Assembly: GCA_029204225.1 (NCBI GenBank)
Contig: CM055104.1
Coordinates: forward strand, 43,867,148-43,931,147
DNA length: 64,000 nt
Direction of reading: 5' to 3'
Origin: Diphasiastrum complanatum
Taxonomy: Eukaryota; Streptophyta; Lycopodiopsida; Lycopodiales; Lycopodiaceae
A model generated the notes under the pieces. The model was not told the DNA's origin. It saw nothing but the letters and a program-made list of their open reading frames with translations, and made no database searches. Below, one piece after another: positions 21,278-31,885 of this stretch; positions within the stretch are counted from its first letter, which is position 1, and the number at the start of each line of letters is the position of its first letter. Position numbers and translations under genes: made by a program.

Positions 21278-22171
21278 GCTTTCTCTCAAAGCATGATAGC
21301 TTGATGACTCTGGGACTGGTCCTCTATTTCTCGAACAGACCTTTGTCTAAGGCCTTTGTAAAAATGTCAGCAACCATCTCCTTCGTTCCAATGAAAGTAG
21401 TCTGCAGCTTCTTCTTCTCGGTCAGATCCCTTATCAAGTGGTATTTGATTGCAATGTGTTTTGTCCTCGGGTGAAACACGGGATCCTTTGTCAGGTGTAT
21501 TGCGGATGTATTATCCATCTGCAAAATCAAAGGTTCATTTCTCGTTTCGTCCAGTTTGTCAAGGAACTGTTTGAGCCAAGTGATTTCATTGGCCATCTTT
21601 GCTGCTGATACGTATTCTGCTTCGTAGGATGACTGAGCCACGATGGTCTGTTTTTTTACTAACCTAGAGAATTACTGCTCACGATGTGATGGTACATCCT
21701 CCTGAGACACTTTTGCAGTCGTTCTTGAGAGATGCCCAGCTAGCATCACTGTAGGAAAGCATCTGGGACCCTGCATCATGAGAATAACACAATCCAAAAT
21801 CCTTCATTAATTGAAGGTATTGCAAGATTCGTTTCACAATCTTCCAATGAGTTGAGCCTAGATTCGAACTGAATTGGCTCATCTTGAATACAACATATGC
21901 AATGTCAGGACGTGTGTTATCTGCAAGATACATTTTACCTCAACAATAAGCTCTTCACTTTTGTAGAGTATCAGAGCGTCGTCCATATATACAGTTGCAA
22001 TGATGATCTTTCCATTTGTAATTCTTACATAAATATTGGAAATAGCTATTAGTGGCTTAAATCCCAAGGATTTCAGGGCTTGATCTTTCTTCTTATACCA
22101 TTGTCGCGCTGACTGCTTCAGACCATAGATACTCCTGTGCATTCTGCATGCATAAGTAGAAAGTGAGTTCG
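21278..22171 (-). pseudogene. Copia family A RT-RNase H remnant with internal deletion
   Basis: The minus strand begins in the RT palm (YACRMHRSIYGLKQSARQWY), keeps an active-site-like YMDDALIL (about 21985), then jumps from VEVK to YLADNTRPDIAYV. The thumb and connection region present in the sister copy at 22736-24154 has been deleted. RNase H continues, with DASWASL and, after a break, the segment from AQSSYEAEYVSAAK to ADIFTKALDKGLF. A purine tract at 21278-21292 and a partial 3' LTR follow. The left junction near 22171 falls inside a TNP2 exon. The copy cannot make a complete protein. Confidence 0.8.
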
Positions 22172-22735
22172 AAAAAAACATCCACCTACAAAAAAATAAA
22201 AAACATGAGAACCTTAGTCAAATTGGTAAGCTCGATTAAAGTCATGAATTTTTATATCTGTACCTGGAGTGCACTGGGCCAGCAATACCAACTTCTTAAA
22301 CCAAGTGCACCAATAGATGCACTTGTATGTCTAAAATAGAAGTCGAAAAATCCCTCTCATGCATACATACAGCCTCCACCATGCAATCTTCATGTTTTTT
22401 TTGCACGTCCGCCTTGTGAATCTCCTTGTTGCATATCCATCTATATCATGTATATAATATATGTTTCATTTTGACATTTGTTGTTATTGCAAATGAATCC
22501 ATCTAAAAACAAACAAATAACATAAAGATGTATAAGTACCTCACAACAGCTGCTAGTTTGTAATTGGTCTCATGAAGATGTTCTGTTAGACAACCACAAA
22601 CGCACATTGGAAATATATATTCAAGCATTTTCAACCAGTCATGAGATTTCCATGAAGCTTTCCATCTGCTGTGAATGATGTTTGCAATGACTGAGCAAAA
22701 TTCGTTGGTGTTCTCATCTCAGAAATAACTGATTG
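22172..22735 (-). pseudogene. TNP2 transposase pseudogene, second part (minus strand)
   Basis: This continues the minus-strand TNP2 gene whose first part is 27586-28739. It reads RTPTNFAQSLQTSFTADGKL, then after a one-base shift HDWLKMLEYIFPM ... NYKLAAVVR up to a GT donor near 22543. The next exon resembles DUF4218 (VHLLVHLV, stop, then EVGIAGPVHSR). A final acceptor TTGTAG near 22189 opens the exon that begins GTGGATG in the copy at 2240; after about 16 bases it is replaced by copia sequence. The part matching residues encoded by about 780-1680 of the first copy is missing. Confidence 0.75.
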
Positions 22736-24382
22736 CACATACTTTGATGCTGCAACATACTCTGTTTTGTAGGATGACTGGGCTACAATGGTCTGCTTCT
22801 TGCTGACCCAGAGAACTGCTACTCCTAATGCGATGGTGCATCCTCCTGAGACACTTTCACAATTGTCCTTGAGAGATGCCCAGCTAGCATCGTTGTAGGG
22901 AAGTATATTGAAACCTGCATCACGACAATGACACAAGCCATCATCCCTCATTAATTGAAGATATTGCAAAATGCGTTTTGTAATCTTCCAATGTGTCGAG
23001 CCTAGATTCGTGCAGAATTGGCTCATCTTGAATACTACATAAGCAATATCATCACGTGTGTTGTTAGCAAGGTACATCAGTGATCCTATCAGCTTCTTGA
23101 AAGGTGTGAGCTGCATTTGTTCTCTCTCTTCCTCAGTCTTTGGACAGTCATCGTTTGTCAGCACCGTCCCTGTGAGCATTGGAGTATTCGCTCCTTTGAA
23201 GTTCGACATCCCAAAGTCCTCTAGGATCTTTTGGGTGTATCTGGACTGGTGAAGGTATAGCTTACCTCCCTCATAGTTTCTTTCAATTTGTAAGCCCAGG
23301 TAACACCTGGCTTCTCCCAAATCCACAATCTCAAAATATTTTGAGATGTATATCTTCACTTCAGCGATCAGCTACTCACTCCTGCAAAGTATCAGAGTGG
23401 CATCCACGTACATAGCCACAATGATGGCCTGCCCATCTATAACTTTGACATATACATTGGAATCAACCAATAGAGGCTTGAATCCTAATGATTTCAGAGC
23501 TTGATCTTTCTTCTTGTAGCATTGTCGAACTAATTGTTTCAGACCATAGATACTTCTATGCATTCTGCATGCATAGTCAGGAAGTGAATTTGAGATATAC
23601 CTTGGGGGTTCATCTAGCTTGCCATGCAAGAAGGTTGTCTTCTCATCCACAATGTGGATCCTGAGGTCATAAGCTACTGCATATGCAAATAACAGATGTA
23701 GGAACGAATGTTTGACAACAGGAGAGAAGGTTTCAAAGTAGTTAATACCATATCTCTGAGAAAATCCCTTCGCTACCAGTCTTGCTTTGTATTTCATCAC
23801 ATTCCCATCTAGTCCGTATTTGAGCTTGAAAACCCATTTGCATTTGACAATCTTGCACTTATGTGGTAATGGCTGCAACGTCCATACCTGGTTCTTCCTC
23901 ATGGACTCCATCTCTTCGTTCATGGCCTGGATCCATCTGTCCTTCTTTGGACTTTCAATCGCCTCCTTGAAAGTCTGCGGTTTTCCATTGAATCCACAGA
24001 ACTCTTCTGATGTAAAAGCTGAGCTACCTGACACATATCTTGCTGGCGCTCTTCGTGGTCTAGTCGACCTTCTAGGAGATCCTCTTGGGACAGCAATGCC
24101 TTTGCCTTTGTCTACTCTGCTCAGTCCATAACCATCTTGGTTTATAGGAACCATAGCAGTATGTTGCCTCTCAAATCTTTTGTCTTATGATTCATCACTC
24201 GAATGAGAAACGACTCGAAAATCTTCGTTTTCGTGTTCGTCTTCTGCTCCCTCTATCATTGGCGGTAGGTCATAGTACTGTCTCTCCAGAACCTCATAGC
24301 TGACAGGATCGTCATTGTCCATTGTCCTGCTCTCATCAAATCTGACATCTCTCACTGCTTTTATAGTGTTCGTGTCTGGCAT
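22736..24382 (-). pseudogene. Copia family A RT and RNase H
   Basis: The minus strand runs from the integrase-RT linker (24382-24185, then a TAA stop) through 24154-23372. The RT opens with RWIQAMNEEMESMRKNQVW and CKWVFKLKYG and includes ARLVAKGFSQ and SIYGLKQ. The active-site position reads YVDATL instead of YVDD, so one catalytic Asp is lost. A stop lies at 23372, and the next frame (23359-22736) carries YLGLQIERNY, IGSLMYLANNTRDDIAYV and the start of RNase H (DASWASL ... AQSSYKTEY). It breaks off at YVAAS, where TNP2 sequence begins. Both the Asp loss and the deletion make it inactive. Confidence 0.85.
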
Positions 24383-24417
24383 GTAGAATCTGTAGTATGA
24401 CGAATTGTTGTCATAAC

Positions 24418-25220
24418 CTACCAGAAATCCCTGTTCGGCTTTCTCATCAAGCTTCTTTCAAAGCTTATCAAGAATATGTGCATAAGTTGCACAGCCAAAG
24501 ATTCGGACGTGAGACAGGTTGGGCTTTTTACCCCACCATAGCTCTTGTGGTGTCGTGTGAGAGACACAGACTTGCCTGTCCTATTCTGGATGTATGCGAC
24601 TGTAGCTACTGCTTCAGCCCATAGTACCCTTGGAGCCTTAGAGTAGGCCATCATGCATCTGGCTGCTTCCATTAGGGTCCTATTCTTTCTTTCTGCAACA
24701 CCATTGTGCTCTGACGTGTAGGCTGCAGTCCTTCTGTGAATGATGCTACGATCATTGCAGAAGTCGGTGAAGTGATTCGAGATGTATTTGCCACCTCGAT
24801 CTGTCCTGATCTACTTCACTTTGCTGCTTGTACATCTTTCAACCCAATTCACATATTCTATGAATTTATCAAGTACTTCAGATTTATTCTGAATAATATA
24901 CACTCTGGAAAATTTGCTATAATATCAATGAAGGTTATATAATATTTTGAACCTCCTACTGAGATCACATTGAAAGGCCCACAGATGTCAAAATGCACTA
25001 ACTCTAGAATCTTCGTCGTTCTGTAGGAGTTTTTGATGAATGGAGTGCATGACATCTTGCCCTTCAAACATGCATCACAAGTGGTCGAACTGGTTGCATT
25101 TGAGATGCTGACTCCTGTTATCGCTCCGTGATGGCTTGCTTGGTAAAGTGCAATTGAGTTCATGTGGTAGAGTCTTCTGTGCCATAGAGTGTCTGACGAG
25201 TCATCATGAGTTTGATGCAC
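24418..25220 (-). pseudogene. Copia family A GAG-pre-integrase and integrase
   Basis: The GAG-pre-integrase zinc region is visible in LWHRRLYHMNS and CDACLKGK (25170-25060), and the integrase core starts at VHFDICGP (about 24978). After a break, the second acidic block reads IRTDRGGKY and the third NGVAERKNR, so the D, D, E residues survive in separate frames. The C-terminal part (ARCMMAYSKAPRVLWAEAVA) is followed by a frame change near 24520. A stop follows FERSLMRKP where the conserved domain would continue. Confidence 0.8.
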
Positions 25221-25274
25221 CTGATCTGTAGGTAGGCGTTCCTTCAGATGATATACGTTTTTTTTCCTTCTGTC

Positions 25275-25859
25275 TTAAGCGATCAATGTACTAGTACTGG
25301 CATCAAAAACGTTGCATGCTTCATCAAAAAATGTCACACGCATCCCTGCATCTACTATTCTTGCTACAGAAAGCAAGTCTTGTTGTAGAGTAGGCACGAA
25401 CATAATGTCTTCGAATCGTCTGTCTCTGTCATTGGTGTTGAGCCATAGTGAACCAATACCGTTCACTTGATGCTTAGATCCATCTCCAAGAACTATGAAT
25501 CTTGAAAGATCCACACTTCTGAAATTAGACATGATTCGTCTTGATGTCACGAAGTGTGAGGGGGCTCTTGAGTCTAGAATCACCTCATGTGTGTCAGATG
25601 TTGATGCTGCACACATGTCTTCACATATGTAGGCGGTCGAACAGTTTCTGTTTGTTATTTCTTTGCCCATCTTCGAGCTCTCGGGCTCCTCGACATAGGA
25701 TGAACTATTGTTGTTCTCATGTTTGTCCTGTGCTGATTTGTTTCTCGGGTTTTGGCGGCAATCCACGGTTGCATGACCCTTCTTGTGGCAATGGATACAC
25801 TCAATCTTGGGATTAAGCCAGCATGTATCAATTGTATGCTCGCCTCTTCTGCATCTCAC
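25275..25859 (-). pseudogene. Copia family A nucleocapsid and aspartic protease
   Basis: An intact CCHC zinc knuckle, CIHCHKKGHATVDC, lies at about residue 20-33, preceded by a second partial cysteine cluster. The protease motif reads VILDSRAPSHF where the family has DSGA, so a conserved Gly is Arg. It continues IVLGDGSKHQVNGIGS and FVPTLQQDLLSVARI, which is normal for copia protease. The frame is open for 194 codons and stops shortly before the GAG-pre-integrase region. Confidence 0.8.
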
Positions 25860-25928
25860 ACAAGTCTTCTTGTCTGCACCTTGTTGCTTCGACCTACCTT
25901 TGCTCTTCCAGCTGCCTTTGCTGGTCCC

Positions 25929-26470
25929 CTATGCTTGCTGATCATGATCCTGTTTCTGATTCAACTCCTTCTTAGGCTTAAATTGTTTCTTGGATTTTTT
26001 TTTGTTGCCGTAGAAGGCCTGGTCAGAACCATCCTTATGATCAAGATGTTCTTTGGCCTCGACTTCCTCTCGAATTTCGAAAATTGCCTTTTTTAGGTTC
26101 ATGGTAGGATCTTTTGCGAGTAGGGTCCTTGCCGTTTGGAACGATCTAGGTAAGGCTCTCAACAGGTACATGAGTTGCTTCTCAGCTGACACTACATTCT
26201 CTGCTTAGCTTTGGAGAGTGTTGTCAGGTCAAGTGTGAGACTATCTTCGATGGATGAAGATAGCAAGGCTACTGCCTTGTCATTTTTCTCAATCCACTCA
26301 CGTAGCTCCTTGTTTGATGTCGTAGGCATCTCTTCTGTGCCATCCACCCAGGGGAATAAAACTTTGTCCTTGAGTATTTGTGATGTCTTAACTTTCCAGG
26401 CTAGAAAGTTAGATCCTGAAGAATCAAGAATTGTGCAAATCTTGCTCTGCATGCTGCTGATTGAAGCCAT
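25929..26470 (-). pseudogene. Copia family A gag
   Basis: The capsid N-terminus reads SGSNFLAWKVKTSQIL, similar to the NYLxWK motif of copia gag. The frame 26470-26192 stops at KQRM, where LSAEKQLMYLLRALPRSF continues in another frame (26192-25929). The latter half is Lys-rich (KKKSKKQFKPKKE) before the zinc knuckle. The start Met at 26470 lies about 100 bases after the primer site, a usual distance. One frameshift separates the two parts. Confidence 0.75.
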
Positions 26471-26573
26471 TGCTTCTGAAGTCTGTTCCCTCGTTGATGG
26501 TTGTTCGTTTGAATGCTTGGCCTCTTGGATCTGATAGCTTCTTGGCTATGTCAGATTATGACAAGATAGGATA

Positions 26574-26585
26574 GCTCTGATACCA
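26574..26585 (-). promoter_or_regulatory. Copia family A primer-binding site
   Basis: The minus strand reads TGGTATCAGAGC one base after the LTR end, complementary to initiator-Met tRNA. It is identical in sequence and spacing to the site at 5944-5955. Confidence 0.85.
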
Positions 26586-26586
26586 C

Positions 26587-27585
26587 TGATGGAGAAAAAA
26601 AAAATGCGGTTCGCTGTCGTGAAACAGTCGCGAAATAGTCGCAAAGGCGAAACCAACGATTCAATGCACGATTCGAATGGAGTTTAGATGTGGTCGTTGG
26701 ACACTACTAGCTAAATCACTCCTACAGTCCTCCAGAATGTAGTCAAGCATTGCTGATCTACGTTTATAAATTAGTATAACATTCAACAAATTCAACCAGT
26801 GTGCGAAATTGAAATGAATGGGAGAATCAAACACATGAATAACAGCAGACACATTTGCATTCAAGACATACATCACAAAATTGACATGTGCTCAATGGCT
26901 ATAAGATCATCTATTGATTTTCTCTAATTGTTCAGACACTGCTCCACGCAGGGCATTGGCTTGAGAAAAATACAGTTCTCTCACGAGTGAATGTCTCGCT
27001 TACTAGCGGACCTGTGGATCACTATGGATCCTGCTCACAGAACTTGTCTCGCACGCAGGCAGACTTCTTGTCTGTATTTTGTCTTGATTGCTTACTAGCA
27101 TCAGACTACTTCATACATCTGTGTGTATGTTCTGTATATTCCCAAACATCATCCAGTAAGTATATAATTGCTCTATGTAACTTTAAGATTAGAGTGATTA
27201 AGCATCTACAACTAATCAAGAGATTACAAGAGTGGCAGATTAGCCACGACCTAGAATGTATCTGCTGACGTCATGCCATCAGATCAGACATCTGTACTTC
27301 TGGGTACTTGTATGATCTTGTTGGTACTTTCAGGAGCGTGAAGGCAGAAAAGGTTTTGCGACATTTTTCGTGTCACATCGTGGGTTTCATTTCCGTCATC
27401 TGACTTTCTCGTGTTGGACCGCAAAAGATTCTCGTTTGCGAATCTTTGTGTTCATGTCTTCCCGTCAGGTGTTCGCAAAACTTTCATGTTTCGTGTCTCT
27501 TGATTTTCGTGTTCGCGAACATCTTCATCAAGCAGAGGGTTGAAAGCTAGCAAAGCTTTGTAAATAGAAACGTTTTGTTTCTTCA
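26587..27585 (-). repeat. Copia family A 5' LTR, complete (about 999 bp)
   Basis: It starts TGAAGAAACAAAA (27585) and ends CCATCA (26587). The start is fixed by two independent comparisons: the flank upstream is TNP2 coding sequence, and the copy at 21277 begins with the same bases right after a purine tract. The TNP2 side has ATATA (27586-27590) as a candidate 5-bp target duplication, but the other flank is lost. This is the only complete LTR of this family in the window. Confidence 0.85.
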
Positions 27586-28739
27586 ATATATTATAATTCA
27601 CCAAAACCACGGGCCAAGTAGACCACGTGCTTGCTTTTATGGTAAAGGGATTCACCCCATCTGTTGTAAGCCCAAACCTCACATTTCTAGAATCACCCAC
27701 AAAACTTGGATATTGTTTGTCAATGTGTTTCCATGTAGGTGAATCTGAAGGAACTCTCATTATCTCATCTAAAGAATGATGATTCGCATGTCAATCCATA
27801 AGCTCTGCAAGGGACTTGCAACGAAACATTCGTTGCAATCGTGAAATTACTGGAAAATGTCATAACACATTGCATGGAATATTAGTCCCTTGTAAATCAT
27901 CTCTATAACGAGGAGTGTCACATATCGGACATCTCATAAGTGCTTGATACTCACCTCGATACAAGATGCAATCCTTTGGACATGCATGATGCAATTTTTA
28001 GTCCATTCCCAATGACTTTAATATCTTACGTGCCTCGGATCTTGTCTTTAGCATAGCGTTTCCTTCTGGGAGTATCTTACACAATAATTTGTACAAAACC
28101 AAATGAGTTTACTTAGTACATGTACAGTCAAAACTTGCTTGCAAGACAAAATACATTACAAGATAGAAAATGTTTTAATTATCTTTACCCAAATAAAGAT
28201 GTAACATTTGTGTTACTCCATTTGTATTTTGCTTGGAGGTTTAATAAAAGCAACGTTGTAGCCAAACAAGAAGTCTTCGCTCCAAGGTATAGTGTTCATT
28301 TCTTCTCTTAACATGTTCTCCTCGGCACTCAGAAAAGCTTCTTCAACGTGTGATCCTTCCACATCATGATGCTCGTATATTCATTTATTAAATTATCTAT
28401 GATTTCATTTTCATCATGCATAGAAGCATTGTTATCTGCACTTGAACTTGATTCAGAAGAGCTACGATGACATTGAGGCCGATTTGCATAATCACGATCT
28501 TGCCTTTCATCAATTTTCATCATTTGTCTTAATCCTCTATGGTGTTGACGAGACAATTGATTTATATGTGGACCATTGTAAGCCATCCTATTTTTGGATT
28601 TAGCTCGTGGCCTGCTATTATTGGTGTCGCTAGAGCTAGATGATAATTGAAAATCCTTCAATAAAAAAAACAAATGCTTAATTATATGACAACATCTAGT
28701 GAAATCATCCATGAGATTTGAAATCATCCATGACAACAT
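27586..28739 (-). pseudogene. TNP2 transposase pseudogene, first part (minus strand)
   Basis: The minus strand begins with a Ser-rich, polar region (MAYNGPHINQLSRQHH ... HRSSSESSSSADNN), typical of the variable TNP2 N-terminus. It continues, with gaps, into LGMD, stop, KLHHACPKDCILYRGEY, then CPICDTPRYRDDLQGTNIPC and MRVPSDSPTWKHIDKQYPSF, to GLTTDGVNPF and TWPVVLVNYNI. It is collinear with the plus-strand copy at 281-780. Several in-frame stops occur (for example near 27994 and 27796). The exon is cut at 27586 by the family A copia LTR. Confidence 0.8.
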
Positions 28740-28884
28740 CTAGTGAAATCATCCATCAATACAAACTAGCAATATCTAACAATGGAGTCAACACATATCA
28801 TAATAGAGTACATCAAACATAATCAATGTCATCATAAATAAGCAGATGATAAACATCCATTCAAGAATTTATATGTCTAATTGA

Positions 28885-30027
28885 TCAAGTACATGGATTT
28901 GTTTGGCTCAAAGCCTTTTGTACACATCTTGGCAAAGGATGATTGTAACTATATTTTATGAATAACTCCTCTCCAACTTTGATTGTTCTAATCACACATA
29001 CCATCACATAAGTACCCTTTACATTTTTAGAAAAAAAGTCTTCTTGTCCATTTGTGCATTCCTCAAAATCACAATTGGTTAAAGAAGGGTGGCCTATAGA
29101 AATTGATGTACGCTACGATGTTGCCATGTACTTCTGGGCGTCCGTCAAAGTACATACAATTTGCCTTTGTAACTATCTTTCCTTGCATGCACCTTTCCTC
29201 CAATGAACATGCATTGGCATTCAAACCATATATTTGCATCTTCCATTGGTGACGACACAAAGCATGCCAATCACCCCAATTGTATAGGGGTCCTGTGTAC
29301 GGCATCAATGTGATGGCACTATTCAAGGGAACTTAAATGCTCATCAATAAAAATATGCCCAATTCGGCATTTGGAAAATGCTCACTAGATTTAATTATGT
29401 ACATATGACCCCAATATGATTTTAATTTAGTTGGAAGTTCAAGTTCAGACAAAGAATCAAAGACATTCTTGGACATATGTACAATATGCAACATTTTTTT
29501 TTTTCATTTTCAAATTGTGTCAAAATGCGTCCAAGTCTTGGACCAATGGAAGGAGTAGAGGACGTGGAAGGACGTGGAAGGAGTGTGGTGGAGTGAATAG
29601 AATCAACGTGAGGTGTATAGTGACTAGTGACATCATGGATATCATTGTCATCAACTAGGGCATCATCTAATGCCAAAGAAGATCCAAAATCAATGTCCTT
29701 GATTTTGTTTGTAAGATCATCAATTGTGTAGTGTGACACCAAAGAACATCTCTACAAAAGTGAAAATTTACACAAATGTTAGATGTCTTTTTCATCAAAA
29801 AAGCAATTTGTCTAAACATTATCAATACTAAACCATTAAATTGCTACAAGAAAGAAAACTTGATATACCTCCGCAACTGCAGACTCTTCCTCCACATGTT
29901 CTCCATACTCCCAAATATGTTTTGTTACTATTCGTCTTGCTCAAATTTTTAATCCTTTACATTGTTTGCTTTTACAATATATCTTCTCGTCGTACTCTCT
30001 AAACCACTTTTGAATAGAACTTGACAT
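28885..30027 (-). pseudogene. SET-domain-like gene within the CACTA region, decayed
   Basis: Minus strand. Exon 1 starts at Met 30027 (SIQKWFREYDEKIYCKSKQC), with a stop after GLKI, and ends at GAG/GTATAT near 29869. Exon 2 begins after a TTTTGTAG acceptor near 29752 (CSLVSHYTIDDL). Through two further frame changes come AELGIF, then ITLMPYTGPLYNWGDW (29320-29270), YFDGRPEVHGNIVAYIN (29150-29100) and VCVIRTIKVGEELFIKYS (28998-28945), ending TGA at 28885-28887. These three blocks occur in the order and spacing of SET lysine-methyltransferase motifs: the GxF/YxG entry, the GN...INHSC block and the GEEL..Y block. The usual RFINHSC is altered to AYINFYR, so catalysis is doubtful. It lies between an Ulp1-like gene and TNP2 on the same strand. 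The SET call rests on motifs only. Confidence 0.5.
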
Positions 30028-30544
30028 GTTGCAGTTTGATCTTCTTTAGTATTATCAATTTCAATTGGATTGCAAAAAAGTATATTATCAATTTTGCATA
30101 GTTTGGTTTTTGATTAATGATGATGTTTCAAAATACAAAATCATACACTGGTCATGATTTGCTTGGTGCAGATTAGAGCAAGGTAGGAAGAGCACTTGAA
30201 ATACAAAGATATAGGAAGAACAATTGAGGAAAATTGAGAAAACAAAATTAATAAGGACTTGTATTACAAAAATGTATCAAGAATATAACAAAGACTAACT
30301 GCACAATCAAACATTATAGAGAAATATGTTTTAATAAACTAGAATACAATGAGATATCGGTTTAACGCATGAGGTGATGAACGAAAATCTACAAACGTTG
30401 CAAGTGCGCGTTGAATTGATATTAGAAATCGTAATAGAAAAACAATGAGATATCATTTCAATGCAAACTGTGAAAGTCAATTATTTATGAAACATAAAAA
30501 TGCGCGTTGAATCGATATCTCAGGTTTAAAATTACGAAAATTAC

Positions 30545-31260
30545 CTTTGCATCTATCATCTCCACTTCCTTGTATGTCGTTGCACCTGGCATTGGAAAGA
30601 TTTCTACTAACTTCTGTACAAGTTCTTTTGCATCCCTATGTGTGTGCATGATCGAATTCATTTTTATGCACACTGGGTTGCATATTCCGTCGTTATTTAC
30701 ATATAATGACAAAACATATAAACTCCAATGGCCACTGCAATGAAAAATTGGCAGGTGAGTCTAAACATGATATCTCAAAAAATATAGCATGATAAAAGTC
30801 TAAACATAATATCTCAAGAAATAAAGCATTAGCTAGTTTGTGAGAAAAATCTCACTTACTTGTATATATATGGCGCCATAATCAACGGTGCCTTCGTTCT
30901 CACATTATGCACGTATCCATCAATATAGTTTTCTTCAAATGGGGGATAATGAATATTGCTAAGAAAATGTATAGGCAATAGTTCTAAATCTACAAATATT
31001 GGTGTCTGATAATACTCCAGAAAATTTTGAATAATCTCAACTCAAACATTGTCCCCTAACATTTTTTCTTTATTTTCTAATTCCCTCGCGTCTAGCGAAG
31101 TCAAAGAATGATTCATTTTTGTAAGAGGAGATTGAAAATTGAAATGGGAATCGAAGAGTTTTAGATGAGTGAAAAGTAATTGATTGTATTGTACATATTT
31201 ATTGGAATCTACAAAAGTAGATAAAGGAGGAGCGGGAAGAAAGACAAAAACTTGACTCAA
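30545..31260 (-). pseudogene. Ulp1/SUMO-protease-like (C48) gene fragment, two exons
   Basis: Minus strand. Exon 1 (31260-30860) contains LGDNV, a TGA stop, then VEIIQNFLEYY, and ends KAPLIMAPYIY at an A/GTAAGT donor. Exon 2 (30734-30545) begins after TTTCATTGCAG, joins in phase and reads GHWSLYVLSLYV, then IKMNSIMHTHRDAKELVQKL, ending at AAAG/GTAATT. This follows the Ulp1 peptidase pattern of a P(I/V) strand, HW with the catalytic His, then a D-S block. Here the expected Asp of the D-S block is Asn, and the cysteine block was not found downstream. Ulp1-like proteases are known passengers of CACTA and Mutator-like elements in plants. Confidence 0.6.
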
Positions 31261-31473
31261 ATTATTGTCCGAAAAAAAAATTATTGATCGTCATTCAAAA
31301 ATGAATCTAATTCTTCACCATTAGGGCGAGGTGGAGAAGAGTACTAGTATTATGGACTGTTTAATAGATTTGGGAGGAGATTTGGAAGGGGATTTCAGTT
31401 TTGTGGGAGGAGATTTGGAAGGGAATTTAGAAACTGATTTTTGAGAAGATTTGAAAAAGGACTTGGATTGTCA
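31261..31473. other. Non-coding stretch with GGGAGGAGATTTGGAAGGG duplication
   Basis: GGGAGGAGATTTGGAAGGG occurs twice (about 31371-31389 and 31407-31425), followed by purine-rich sequence to 31470. No CACTA terminus or subterminal repeat was found here, so the left boundary of the minus-strand CACTA element is not visible. It is probably masked by the copia insertion at 31474. Confidence 0.5.
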
Positions 31474-31885
31474 TGTGCTACATATTAGCCCATGAGCTTA
31501 CTAATGAATTGCCAAATATAGCCATGGAGCTAAATTAGACTAGAATTAGTCAATAGGACAATTAATAAAATGGCTCAAACAACCTCGCTATATTTGTGAA
31601 TAACAAACTTGTAATAATGGTTGTTGTTGGAAGTAAATCTATTCATACGCTGGCTAGATTTATCCATGGTTGTCGTATAGTGATAGGCAGGTCGTGTTTC
31701 CTAAGTTCTACATAAAGCTTACAAATAAAGTAAAGAACATGAACAAAAAGGAGAGCACCAAGGCTTCCCAACTGGTGCTCTAAACTAAACTTAATCTAAG
31801 GCTTAAGTTTATCTCTAAGTATGATATGCATATTGGCCTAAATTGACAATTAACCAAATCAAACTAGTCACACAATTTTCGAACA
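31474..31885 (-). repeat. Copia LTR (3' LTR of the RNase H remnant)
   Basis: On the minus strand it starts TGTTCGAAAATTG at 31885, right after the purine tract GAAGAGGGAG, and ends TAGCACA at 31474. It is 412 bp with TG...CA ends. The purine tract and upstream RNase H gene identify it as a 3' LTR. The inner part includes GCTCCATGG and other non-coding sequence. Confidence 0.65.

Larger units (their letters stand above)
22736..27585 (-). mobile_element. Copia family A retrotransposon, 5' LTR to RNase H, 3' end deleted
   Basis: Minus-strand order: LTR 27585-26587, primer site 26585-26574, gag 26470-25900, nucleocapsid and protease 25859-25275, integrase 25220-24418, RT and RNase H 24382-22736. 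The left flank is a TNP2 exon interrupted at VNYNI. The right flank re-enters TNP2 about 250 codons further on, with no RNase H end, purine tract or 3' LTR. The simplest reading is insertion into TNP2 followed by a deletion that removed the 3' end of the copia and part of TNP2. Confidence 0.8.

Noticed and set aside
22631-23359. Apparent fusion protein of copia RNase H and TNP2 tail
   Set aside because: It is explained by a deletion between a nested copia and its TNP2 target; it is not a functional fusion.
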